Part shown: positions 21,140-28,796 of the stretch, piece after piece
Position numbering within the stretch: the stretch's first letter is position 1
Layout: the number at the start of each line of letters is the position of its first letter
The notes under the pieces: model-generated
Told to the model about the DNA's origin: nothing
Database searches by the model: none
What the model saw: the letters and a program-made list of their open reading frames with translations, nothing else
Assembly (NCBI RefSeq): GCF_002917105.1
Contig: NZ_PQFZ01000007.1
Coordinates: 62,001 to 126,000, forward strand
DNA from: Allobosea psychrotolerans
Lineage (GTDB): Bacteria; Pseudomonadota; Alphaproteobacteria; Rhizobiales; Beijerinckiaceae
Direction: 5' to 3'
Length of the DNA stretch: 64,000 bases
Translations under genes and position numbers: made by a program

Positions 21140-21787
21140 ATGAGCGAAGACCTGACCCAGCGGCTCGAGCGCTGCTATACCGGCATCATCCATGACGTGA
21201 TGCGCGCCGTGGGACTGACCGACTTCACCTTGCCGCCGGAACTGCGCCCGCTCCTGCCCGGAACCAAGCTGGCGGGGCCCGCCTTCACCGTGGAGGGCAA
21301 GACCGGCGAGTTCGACGCGCATGAGACCCTGCTCGGCTGGACCGGCCTGCTCTCGGCCGCCAGGCCCGGCCATGTCTGGGTCTGCCAGCCCAATACCGAG
21401 GAGGTTGCGCTGATGGGCGAGCTCTCGGCCGAGACGCTGAAGAACAAGGGCGTGCGCGGCTGCGTCATCGACGGCCTCTCGCGCGACACCGAATTCATGA
21501 TCGAGATGGGCTTCCAGGCCTATTTCAAGGCCTATACGCCGCGCGACATCGTCGGTGTCTGGCTGCCCAAGACGATCGACGAACCGATCAAGATCGGCGC
21601 AGTCTGGATCCGGCCGGGCGACTATGTCCTCGGCGACCGCGACGGCGTGGTGCGGATTCCCATCGAGGTGATCGAGGAGGTTCTGGACAAGGCCGAAGCC
21701 GCGATCTCGACCGAGAACAAGGTCCGCACCGCGATCCTGGCCGGCACCGACCCGCAAGCCGCCTATCTGCAGTTTGGCAAATTCTGA
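21140..21787 (+). CDS. RraA-family protein (aldolase/decarboxylase-like)
   Basis: A 215-residue protein starting at an ATG with a strong GGAGGAA six bases upstream. The fold family includes RNase E inhibitor RraA and 4-hydroxy-4-methyl-2-oxoglutarate/oxaloacetate aldolases. Visible features are the N-terminal SDEDL-like CYTGIIHDVMRAVG, GPAFTVEG near 47-54, CVIDGLSRDTEFMIEMGF (RD dyad near 116-118) and VRPGD-like IRPGDYVLGDRDGVVRIP. The D-G-V-V-x-I-P motif and R/D pair fit the aldolase subgroup. It is translationally coupled (TGATG) to the SAF-domain gene, indicating sugar-acid or organic-acid breakdown. Confidence 0.85.
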   Translation: MSEDLTQRLERCYTGIIHDVMRAVGLTDFTLPPELRPLLPGTKLAGPAFTVEGKTGEFDAHETLLGWTGLLSAARPGHVWVCQPNTEEVALMGELSAETLKNKGVRGCVIDGLSRDTEFMIEMGFQAYFKAYTPRDIVGVWLPKTIDEPIKIGAVWIRPGDYVLGDRDGVVRIPIEVIEEVLDKAEAAISTENKVRTAILAGTDPQAAYLQFGKF

Positions 21788-22137
21788 TGAGCGCGCCAGT
21801 TCCAGCGAGCACCCATGATCCGCGCCTGATCCTGCTCGACCCGCGCGACAACGTCTTCGTCGCGCGGATGCGGCTGCCCGCTGGCGAGGCGATCGAGACC
21901 GGCGCCGGCAAGGCCGCCCTCGACCGCGACATCCCGCTCGCCCACAAGATCGCGCGGCGGGCGATCGCGCCCGGCGAGAAGATCCTGAAATATGGCGCGC
22001 CGATCGGCGTCGCCACGGTCGCGATCGCAGCGGGTTGCCATGTCCATGTCCAGAACATGAAGAGCGACTACACGCCGACCTATCATCTGGAAGACGAGCG
22101 CAAGGAAGACGAACGCAAGACGGGGATGAACGCATGA
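21787..22137 (+). CDS. UxaA-family small subunit (SAF domain)
   Basis: A 116-residue protein matching the N-terminal SAF domain of altronate/galactarate dehydratases and the alpha subunit of sulfolactate sulfo-lyase (SuyA). HKIARRAIAPGEKILKYG (53-70) and the HVHVQNMKS segment near 85-93 are the diagnostic parts. It ends in a charged EDERKEDERK tail. The gene overlaps RraA by one base and the large subunit by four, so the three products are made together and this subunit probably forms a complex with the next protein. Confidence 0.85.
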   Translation: MSAPVPASTHDPRLILLDPRDNVFVARMRLPAGEAIETGAGKAALDRDIPLAHKIARRAIAPGEKILKYGAPIGVATVAIAAGCHVHVQNMKSDYTPTYHLEDERKEDERKTGMNA

Positions 22138-23333
22138 CCGAGCTTGCCGGCTATCTGCGCTCCGACGGGCGCAAGGGCATCCGCAACATCGTCGCGGTCG
22201 CCTATCTCGTCGAATGCGCCCACCATGTCGCCCGCGAGATCGCCCAGCCCTGGCGCGAGAACGACGTCCACGTCATCGGCTTTCCCGGCTGCTATCCCAA
22301 CGCCTATGCCGAAAAGATGATGGAGCGGCTCTGCACCCACCCCAATGTCGGGGCGGTGCTGATGGTCTCGCTCGGCTGCGAGAGCTTCAACAAATATGCG
22401 CTGGAGCGTATCGTCGCGGCCTCGGGCCGGCCCGTGAAGACGATCGTCATCCAGGGCACCGGCGGCACCCGCGCCTCGATCAAGGAGGGGCGCGCCTGGG
22501 TCGAGACGCAGCGCGCCGGGCTCGACCGGCAGGAAACGGTGCCGATGGCAGTCTCCGAGCTCATTGTCGGCACGGTCTGCGGCGGTTCCGACGGCACCTC
22601 CGGCATCACCGGAAACCCGGCTGCGGGGCGCGCCTTCGATCAGCTCATCAGCGAGGGCGCTGCCTGTATTTTTGAGGAAACCGGCGAATTGATCGGCTGC
22701 GAGCACATCATGGCGGCGCGCGCGATCACGCCCGAGCTCGGCCGGATCCTGGAGCAGTCCGTCGCCAAGGCGGCGCGCTATTACGCCACGCTGGGTTATG
22801 GCTCCTTCGCCGCCGGCAATGCCGAGGGCGGGCTTTCGACCATCGAAGAGAAATCGATGGGCGCCTATGCCAAATCCGGAGCCTCCGCCATTTCCGGCCT
22901 GCTCAAGCCCGGCGACATCCCGCCGCGCGGCGGACTCTATCTGCTCGATGTCGTTCCCGATGGCGAGGTGCGCTTCGGCTTCCCCAACATCAACGACAAT
23001 GCCGAGATCGCGGAGCTGATCGCCTGCGGCGCGCATTGCGTGCTGTTCGTGACGGGACGCGGCTCGGTCGTCGGCTCGGCGATTTCGCCGGTGGTGAAGA
23101 TCTGCGCCAATCCCGAGACCTATCGGCGCATGGCAGAGGACATGGATGTCGATGCCGGGCGCATTCTCGAGGGGCGAGCCGGGCTCGATCAGGTCGGCAC
23201 GGAAATCCGCGACCTCGTGGTCTCATTGGGCCAGGGCGCGCGGACCAAGTCCGAGGAACTCGGGCATCAGGAATTCATCCTGACCTATAAGAGCTTCGAG
23301 CCGCTCGGTCCGTCCTGCCTGCCGGCCGGCTGA
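22134..23333 (+). CDS. UxaA-family hydro-lyase large subunit
   Basis: A 399-residue protein with the altronate/galactarate dehydratase C-terminal domain. Features include YLRSDGRKGIRNIVAV at 6-21, MVSLGCESFNKYAL near 79-92, GTVCGGSDGTSGITGNPAAG near 143-162, and a late FVTGRGSVVGSAISPVVKIC. The conserved cysteines (about 84, 146, 182, 326) fit an iron-sulphur or metal centre in this family. Split small and large subunits are found in sulfolactate lyase SuyAB as well as in some sugar-acid dehydratases. The missing pathway neighbours prevent a firm choice of substrate. Confidence 0.85.
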   Translation: MTELAGYLRSDGRKGIRNIVAVAYLVECAHHVAREIAQPWRENDVHVIGFPGCYPNAYAEKMMERLCTHPNVGAVLMVSLGCESFNKYALERIVAASGRPVKTIVIQGTGGTRASIKEGRAWVETQRAGLDRQETVPMAVSELIVGTVCGGSDGTSGITGNPAAGRAFDQLISEGAACIFEETGELIGCEHIMAARAITPELGRILEQSVAKAARYYATLGYGSFAAGNAEGGLSTIEEKSMGAYAKSGASAISGLLKPGDIPPRGGLYLLDVVPDGEVRFGFPNINDNAEIAELIACGAHCVLFVTGRGSVVGSAISPVVKICANPETYRRMAEDMDVDAGRILEGRAGLDQVGTEIRDLVVSLGQGARTKSEELGHQEFILTYKSFEPLGPSCLPAG

Positions 23334-23356
23334 CAGCGGCTGCCTTTGATTTTAAC

Positions 23357-23400
23357 GCGTTTTCTTCACGCGAACCGGAGTCCACTTCGCTCGAAAACGC
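23357..23400. repeat. Dispersed palindrome, family A (copy 4)
   Basis: Core GCGTTTTCTTCACGCGAACC...TCGAAAACGC, inverse to the copy at 20941. It closes the RraA-UxaA operon on its 3-prime side. Downstream to 23529 lies a GC-rich leader with two direct GCAAGCTT octamers near 23482-23500. Confidence 0.85.
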
Positions 23401-23529
23401 TCGGACCGCCGGCCCGACAGGTTTTGTTCACGCCAATATCGGGCAATTGTTGCACGGCGGACGCCCTGAGCCACAATGAGGCAAGCTTCGCGCAAGCTTG
23501 GCATGCTCTGGTAACGGCTTGGGGGCGTC

Positions 23530-24609
23530 ATGCTGGACACCTTGTACAAACTTGCTGGCGAGACCTCGGCGGAGTCGCGCCGTCGCCTGCTCCACGTGGT
23601 CACGAAGCTGTTTTTCTACGATCCCGACCCGACGGTGACGTCGAAATATCACTATGGCGAGATCGCGCTCTCGTCGCTGGGGCATATCGACAGGCGAGCA
23701 CGCCAGACCTATGCGGACGAGGTCGCGGCGGAGCCGAACCTGCCGCGCAGCGTCGCCAACGCCCTGGCAGGCGACCCCGACAGCGAGGTTGCGCGCCTCG
23801 TCCTGCGGCTTTCGCCGGCCCTGACCGATCGCGACCTTGCCGCCATCGCCCTGAATCAATCGCAGGAGCATCTCACCGCGATCGCCGAACGCGCGCGCCT
23901 GTCGGAGAAGGTGACCGATATCCTGGTCGAGCGGGGCGACAACGGCGTGCTTAAGACGGTCGGCGGCAATGAAGGTGCGCAATTCTCCGACAACGGCTTC
24001 AATCATCTGCTGGAGCGCGGCCGCGAGGAGCCGGAGATCCACCGGACGGTCGCGGTCCGCTCGGATCTCACGCAGGAACGGGCCGAGCGCGTGATGCGCA
24101 TTCTCGCCGAGCTCGGCGGTGAAGACGCGGGCGGCGCCAATGCTGATGACGAGGCCGGCGCCATCGCGCAGCAGGCTCGCCAGCAGCGGCTCGAAGTGAC
24201 CGGCCTGCTGACGGATCTGGCGGCGAAGACGCGCCTTCTGGACGACGTGCTGTTCATGCTCGCGGAGGAAGACCGCGCCTATCATCTTGCCCAGGTCATC
24301 GCCCGGGAATCCGAGATCGCGGTCGAGCACGCGCTTCGAACTCTGTTGCGCCGGGACGCCAACGGCATCGCCCTGGCCTGCCGTGCCCTGGATGTCGGCT
24401 ATCCCGCCTTTGCGGCGATCCTGGCCCTGCGGGCGAGACGGTTGATGTTCGCCAACAAGCGCGTCGAGGACGATCTGCGCAACTACGCCCAGATCGATTC
24501 GGCTGCGGCCGAGCGCGGCATGCGCTTCACCCGCATGAAGGCCAAGCTCTCGGGGGACGCGCCGGGCAAGGCGATCGAGCTTCAAGCCGATCCCCGGCGG
24601 CGGCCCTGA
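23530..24609 (+). CDS. DUF2336-domain protein (paralogue 1)
   Basis: A 359-residue, cytosolic-looking, Ala/Leu/Arg-rich helical protein of the uncharacterised alphaproteobacterial DUF2336 family. Short helical repeats of HEAT-like type are suggested by LAGDPDSEVARLVLRLSPAL (79-98) and AAIALNQSQEHLTAIAERAR. It is strikingly similar to the product of 26753-27778: LTD-DLAAIA, VTDILVERGD, GNEGA, LAEEDRAYHLAQV are shared, and 32 bases are identical at 23770-23801 and 26993-27024. Function unknown. Confidence 0.85.
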   Translation: MLDTLYKLAGETSAESRRRLLHVVTKLFFYDPDPTVTSKYHYGEIALSSLGHIDRRARQTYADEVAAEPNLPRSVANALAGDPDSEVARLVLRLSPALTDRDLAAIALNQSQEHLTAIAERARLSEKVTDILVERGDNGVLKTVGGNEGAQFSDNGFNHLLERGREEPEIHRTVAVRSDLTQERAERVMRILAELGGEDAGGANADDEAGAIAQQARQQRLEVTGLLTDLAAKTRLLDDVLFMLAEEDRAYHLAQVIARESEIAVEHALRTLLRRDANGIALACRALDVGYPAFAAILALRARRLMFANKRVEDDLRNYAQIDSAAAERGMRFTRMKAKLSGDAPGKAIELQADPRRRP

Positions 24610-24807
24610 AGCGGGTCATGGTCGGGCTTGACTGACCATCTCGCAAACCAGAGCACTCCGTCATGGGATTCTCAGGGCGCAAGCCCCGGAATGGCGCTCA
24701 ACGATGGATCCCTGAGCGTCGCCGCCGATGCGGGGAATGATAGCGCGAATGATGGCAGGCGGTCGCCCGGATTGGCGATTGACCGGGGCGGCGCCCCGCC
24801 TTAGCCG

Positions 24808-25197
24808 GTGAATATGGGCGAGATGATCGACAGGATCAGGCTGGGACGCGGCGCGGTTGCGCTGGTCCTGGCCTATGCGCTCATCCTGCAAGGCGTGCTC
24901 TATGCGATCGGGGCGGGCCTCGCCGCTTCGCCCGCGAACCGGTTGACCCACGTGCTCTGCACGCCAGGCGTCACGGTCACGCAGGACATCCCGGGCAACC
25001 CGGTCCCGACGCCCGATTGCTGCGTCATGGGTTGCGCCTCGATCGCGGGTGCACTGCCTGCGCCCGATGCTATCACCCTGCCCGCACGCACCAGCCGCTT
25101 GGCTGCGGTGGAAACGGCAGAGCGCCACCAGAGCGCGCCGTTGCGCGCAACGCTCTTCTACCCCCTGGGCGCACGCGCCCCGCCCGTCCCGAGCTGA
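24808..25197 (+). CDS. Small secreted/membrane Cys-containing protein, DUF2946-like
   Basis: About 127-129 residues; GTG at 24808, ATG at 24814 and ATG at 24823 are all possible starts. A single hydrophobic segment at about 14-38 could be a signal anchor. It is followed by CTPGVTV and PTPDCCVMGCAS with four cysteines and proline-rich linkers. Such small Cys/Pro proteins often precede PepSY or TonB genes and are annotated DUF2946. It ends 35 bases before the PepSY gene. Possible metal or heme handling in the periplasm is an inference only. Confidence 0.6.
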   Translation: MNMGEMIDRIRLGRGAVALVLAYALILQGVLYAIGAGLAASPANRLTHVLCTPGVTVTQDIPGNPVPTPDCCVMGCASIAGALPAPDAITLPARTSRLAAVETAERHQSAPLRATLFYPLGARAPPVPS

Positions 25198-25232
25198 ACC
25201 CGCCCGTTCTTCTCCAGCTCAGGACCCTTGCC

Positions 25233-26585
25233 ATGACCACCGTTTCCACGGCGGAGGCCGCGCCCATGCGCGCCGCCGACCGCGCCATATCCTTCTATCG
25301 TGCCGTCTGGCGCTGGCATTTCTATGCCGGGCTGATGACGCTGCCCTTCCTCATCCTGCTCGCGGTGACCGGCGGGCTCTATCTCTTCCACCATGATCTC
25401 GACCGGCTGATCCATCGCGATCTGAAGCAGGTCGAGCGCCGCGCGGAGGCGCCGCGCAAACCGAGCGAGATCGTCGCCAGCGCCGTAGCGAGCGTTCCGG
25501 GCCGGGCGGTCAAATACGTTCCCCCTGAGTCTTCCTCCGCCTCGGCCGAGGTGACGATCCGCGATGCGGCCGGCGCGCGGCAGGTCGTCTATGTCGACCC
25601 CTACGACGCCCGCGTGCTCGGCACATTCAGCGACCGGGGAACCGCGATGTGGGTGGTGCGACAGCTGCACAGCCTGGCCTATTTCGGGCCGGTCGCGAAT
25701 GGCGCGATCGAGATCGTCGGCGGCTGGTCGATCCTGCTGGTCGCGACCGGCATCTATCTGTGGTGGCCGCGCAGAGGCGGCGGAGGCGTGGTCACGGTAA
25801 GGGGACAGCCGCGCCAGCGCGTGTTCTGGCGCGATCTCCACGCCGTCACCGGCATCTTCGCCGGGGTCTTCATCCTCTTTCTCGCGATCTCAGGCATGCC
25901 CTGGTCGGTGTTCTGGGGCGCCAAGGTCAATGAATGGGCCAATGGCAACAATTTCGGTTATCCGGCCGGCGTACGCGTCGCGGTGCCGATGTCGGAGGAT
26001 CCCCTGCATCTGCATGGCCCGACGGCCTGGTCGCTCGAACAGGCGAAGATGCCGGAATCGAATGCAAATCCCGGGCAGGCGATTGGCCTCGACGCTGCCA
26101 TCGCGCGCTTCGATGCGCTTCGCCTCACACCCGGATATGCCGTGAACCTGCCCGCCGGCCCCAAGGGCGTCTATACCGGCTCGGTTTATCCCAACGATCT
26201 CGCGCGCCAGCGCGTGGTCCATCTCGACCAGTATAGCGGCGAGCCGTTGATCGATATGGGCTATGCCGATTACGGCACCTTCGGCAAGGCATTGGAATGG
26301 GGCATCAATGTCCATATGGGCCAGGAATTCGGGCTGGCGAACCAGCTCCTGATGCTCGCGGCTTGCGTCGCGATCATCCTGCTGTCGGTCTCGGCCGGTG
26401 TGATGTGGTGGAAGCGCCGCCCTGCGGGGCGCCTCGGCGTGCCGCCGCTGCCGGCCCGGCCGGGAACGCTCTACGGCGTCTTCGCAATCCTGGCGATCGG
26501 CGGCGCGATCTTCCCGCTCGTCGGCGCATCGCTGATCGCGATGCTGCTTCTCGACCGCCTGATTTCAAGAAGAACAACAACCTGA
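25233..26585 (+). CDS. PepSY-associated transmembrane protein
   Basis: A 450-residue inner-membrane protein of the PepSY_TM family. Helix 1 (about 32-54) contains WRWHFYAGLMTLPFLILL. Helix 2 is near 160-178 (QLHSLAYFGPV, then IEIVGGWSILLVATGIYLWW). Helix 3 lies near 203-223 (DLHAVTGIFAGVFILFLAISG), with others near 374-396 and 415-440. Histidines in WHFYAG, QLHS, DLHA and NVHMGQ are placed for heme or metal binding, as in FoxB-like siderophore iron reductases. No TonB receptor is nearby, so the iron-reductase role is a guess from the family. Confidence 0.82.
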   Translation: MTTVSTAEAAPMRAADRAISFYRAVWRWHFYAGLMTLPFLILLAVTGGLYLFHHDLDRLIHRDLKQVERRAEAPRKPSEIVASAVASVPGRAVKYVPPESSSASAEVTIRDAAGARQVVYVDPYDARVLGTFSDRGTAMWVVRQLHSLAYFGPVANGAIEIVGGWSILLVATGIYLWWPRRGGGGVVTVRGQPRQRVFWRDLHAVTGIFAGVFILFLAISGMPWSVFWGAKVNEWANGNNFGYPAGVRVAVPMSEDPLHLHGPTAWSLEQAKMPESNANPGQAIGLDAAIARFDALRLTPGYAVNLPAGPKGVYTGSVYPNDLARQRVVHLDQYSGEPLIDMGYADYGTFGKALEWGINVHMGQEFGLANQLLMLAACVAIILLSVSAGVMWWKRRPAGRLGVPPLPARPGTLYGVFAILAIGGAIFPLVGASLIAMLLLDRLISRRTTT

Positions 26586-26597
26586 AGTTGCATTCCC

Positions 26598-26630
26598 GCT
26601 CTTCTCGCGACGTTTTCGCGAGAAGAGCTT
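26598..26630 (+). terminator. Terminator-like hairpin after PepSY gene
   Basis: Perfect 12-base stem GCTCTTCTCGCG (26598-26609) and CGCGAGAAGAGC (26617-26628) with a 7-base loop, 13 bases after the stop codon and followed by only a short T tract. It may end the PepSY transcript or protect its 3-prime end. The remaining bases to 26752 are the leader of the second DUF2336 gene. Confidence 0.65.
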
Positions 26631-26752
26631 TGCAGACGCACGGAGAGCGCATCGAATTCTCGGCAATACTCGGGAAAAGTGTGATCCATTTTAAGAGTGC
26701 AGCAAGTGCTGGTGCAGCATTTTGCGAAAACATCCATTGCCCCGAGGCTCCG

Positions 26753-27778
26753 ATGCTGCGTGCCCTGACCCAGATGCCGGCCGACATGTCGTCGGATTCG
26801 CGCCGGCAACTGCTGAACGCCGTCACCGACCTCTTCCTCCTCGACAACGAGCCGACCGAGCTCGCCAAGGAGCATTACGGCAAGATCGCATTGCACGCGC
26901 TGCCCCGGCTCGAAGACGATCACCGCAGGGACTATGCCGAGCAGGTCGCGGAGATGGAGACCTTGCCGCGCGAGGTCGCGACCTCGCTGGCCGGCGACCC
27001 CGACAGCGAGGTTGCGCGCCTCGTACTGAAGCTCTCGCCGGTGCTGACCGACGCCGACCTCGCCGCCATCGCCGTCAGCCAGTCGCAGCGCCATCTCGCC
27101 GCCATCGCCGAACGCAGCCGGCTGTCGGAGAGCGTGACAGACATCCTGGTTGAACGCGGCGACCGGATCGTGCTCGAGACCGTCAGCGGTAATGAAGGCG
27201 CCGACCTCTCCGATCACGGCTTCGAGCGCCTGATCGAACGCAGCGTCGGCGATGCCGGCATCGGCCTTGCCCTCTCGACGCGCTCCAATCTCACCCCGGG
27301 CCGGGCTGACCGTGTGATGCGCATCGTCGAGGAGCTCAGCGGCGAGAACGGGCTCTGGTCCAAGCCCAATGACGAGGCCGTGACGCTTGCGCGGCAGGCG
27401 CGCCAGCACCGGCTGGAGGTGAAGCTGCTGCTGGTCGATCTCGCCGCCAACAAGCGCACGCTCGACGATGTCGTTACCATGCTCGCCGAGGAGGACCGCG
27501 CCTATCACCTGGCACAGGTCTTCGCGCAGATCGGCGAGATCAGCATCGAGCAGGCCTTGCGAATCCTGATGCAGCGCGACGTCAGCGGTATCGCCGTGCT
27601 GAGCCGCGCCCTGAACCTCGGCGCGGCCGCCTTCGAGGCGATCCTGACCCTGCGCGCGCAGCGCCTGCTCTTCGCCAGGAAATCCGCCGAAGACGATCTG
27701 AAGAGCTATATGCAGCTCGATTTGGCGACGGCGGAACGCACGCTGCGCTTCCTCAAGATGAAGCTGAAACTGGCCTGA
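26753..27778 (+). CDS. DUF2336-domain protein (paralogue 2)
   Basis: A 341-residue helical protein closely related to that of 23530-24609 over nearly its whole length, with shared blocks LAGDPDSEVARLVLKLSP, SRLSESVTDILVERGD and LAEEDRAYHLAQVFAQ. The ATG at 26753 aligns with the start of paralogue 1; the upstream open frame covers the intergenic hairpin and is not coding. The two paralogues flank the DUF2946-like/PepSY pair, suggesting a local duplication. Function unknown. Confidence 0.85.
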   Translation: MLRALTQMPADMSSDSRRQLLNAVTDLFLLDNEPTELAKEHYGKIALHALPRLEDDHRRDYAEQVAEMETLPREVATSLAGDPDSEVARLVLKLSPVLTDADLAAIAVSQSQRHLAAIAERSRLSESVTDILVERGDRIVLETVSGNEGADLSDHGFERLIERSVGDAGIGLALSTRSNLTPGRADRVMRIVEELSGENGLWSKPNDEAVTLARQARQHRLEVKLLLVDLAANKRTLDDVVTMLAEEDRAYHLAQVFAQIGEISIEQALRILMQRDVSGIAVLSRALNLGAAAFEAILTLRAQRLLFARKSAEDDLKSYMQLDLATAERTLRFLKMKLKLA

Positions 27779-27869
27779 GCGCGGCCGGCAGGCGACCCGC
27801 CACAAAACCGCGACAATCGCCACCCTTTCTGCTAGCTGTTGCACGGTTGGTCGCAAGGATGCCTTCGAC

Positions 27870-28475
27870 GTGAGATGTTCGCTTCTCTCCGGCGCGTTAT
27901 GCGCGGTCACCTTGAGCGCGGCGAACGCCCAGGCGCAGGTCTTCCTGCCCTACAGCACGTTCGACTCCCTGCCCTCCTTCGCCTGGTCGGAGCCGACGCT
28001 CGCGCCCGGCGGCGTGAAGTGGGAGGGCAACTATGCCCGCATCTCCAGCGGCTTCCAGGTAACGAGCTCTAAGCGGCTTGGCACCTCCGCCGGCCCGACC
28101 TTCGGACTCGAAGCCGGGACGATGCGGCGCGAGGGCAATTTCGTCTATGGCATCGTCGGTGCGCTGCAATACATGCCCGCGATCGGCGGCTACGGCACGC
28201 CCAGCTTCGGCAATGTCGCCTATACCCGCGACTTCGCCGGCGCCTTCCAGATCAAGGCCGGCGTGCTCGCGACGCCCGACGTCCTGCTCTACACCAAGGT
28301 CGGCATGTCGGCGGCCAACGAGACGCTGCGCTTCGGAGGCTCGCCCTGGTCGGCACCGTTCTCGCGCTCGGATATCGCCCTCAGGCCCGAGGCCTATGTC
28401 GGCGCCGAATGGGCGGTGACGAACAATCTGACACTGGGGCTCGAAGTCGGCGTCGTCGGACAGGCGATCCGCTGA
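27870..28475 (+). CDS. Outer-membrane beta-barrel protein
   Basis: A 201-residue protein from a GTG start with a Sec signal peptide (LLSGALCAVTLSAANAQAQ, cut near residue 23). The mature part alternates polar and aromatic residues in strands typical of eight-stranded barrels: KWEGNYARISSGFQV, FVYGIVGALQYMP, AFQIKAGVLATPDVLLYTKVG and YVGAEWAVTNNLTLGLEVGV. It resembles small OmpW/Omp25-like porins of Rhizobiales. It converges with parC across a repeat-rich 321-base gap. Confidence 0.78.
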   Translation: MRCSLLSGALCAVTLSAANAQAQVFLPYSTFDSLPSFAWSEPTLAPGGVKWEGNYARISSGFQVTSSKRLGTSAGPTFGLEAGTMRREGNFVYGIVGALQYMPAIGGYGTPSFGNVAYTRDFAGAFQIKAGVLATPDVLLYTKVGMSAANETLRFGGSPWSAPFSRSDIALRPEAYVGAEWAVTNNLTLGLEVGVVGQAIR

Positions 28476-28552
28476 GGTTTTGATTCAAGCGGTTGCGGAG
28501 CTGATTCCGCAGACGACTGTAAACGCTTGAAAGATTTGAGATCTCCAAAAAG

Positions 28553-28780
28553 GGCGCGGGGAACCCCTCTCCTGCATCGAAGTCGGGTATACCCGACTTC
28601 GACACTCTGAGTACTGAACCCGGGTATACCCGGGTTCAGTGAGAGGGGCAGGGGTGAGGTGTAGGCCCCTGGACCAGTAAGGCGCCCGCCTCACAGCGAG
28701 ACAGCGGTGAGGTCGCAGTCAAAACGTCAAACGGCCGACCCCTCACCCTGCTCTCTCCCTACGGGAGAGGCTCCCCGCGG
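28553..28780. repeat. Dispersed element, family E (copy 1, with insertion)
   Basis: The reverse complement aligns with 59957-60124: CGCGGGGA at one end, CAGGGTGAGGGGTCGGCCG, TTTGAC, ACTGGTCCAGGGGCC and GGTTCCCCGCG at the other. Here the small hairpin CCCCTCTCC/GAGAGGGG has a 68-base loop (28573-28640) instead of the five-base TTACA loop of copy 2. It fills most of the 321-base gap between the OM-barrel gene and parC. A further weak stem-loop (CAAGCGGTTGCGGAG...CGCTTG) lies at about 28487-28530. Confidence 0.85.
28577..28640. repeat. Two perfect palindromes with a shared GGGTATACCC core
   Basis: Palindrome 1 is 28577-28602 (26 bases, half-site TCGAAGTCGGGTA). Palindrome 2 is 28613-28640 (28 bases, half-site ACTGAACCCGGGTA). 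Both centre on TATA within CGGGTATACCCG, with centres 37 bases apart. The ten-base spacer itself contains ACTC-T-GAGT. The pair sits exactly in the loop of the family E hairpin. It could be a mobile or structural insertion or a dimeric protein site. Confidence 0.85.
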
Positions 28781-28796
28781 TTCCTCGCGTCGTCTT

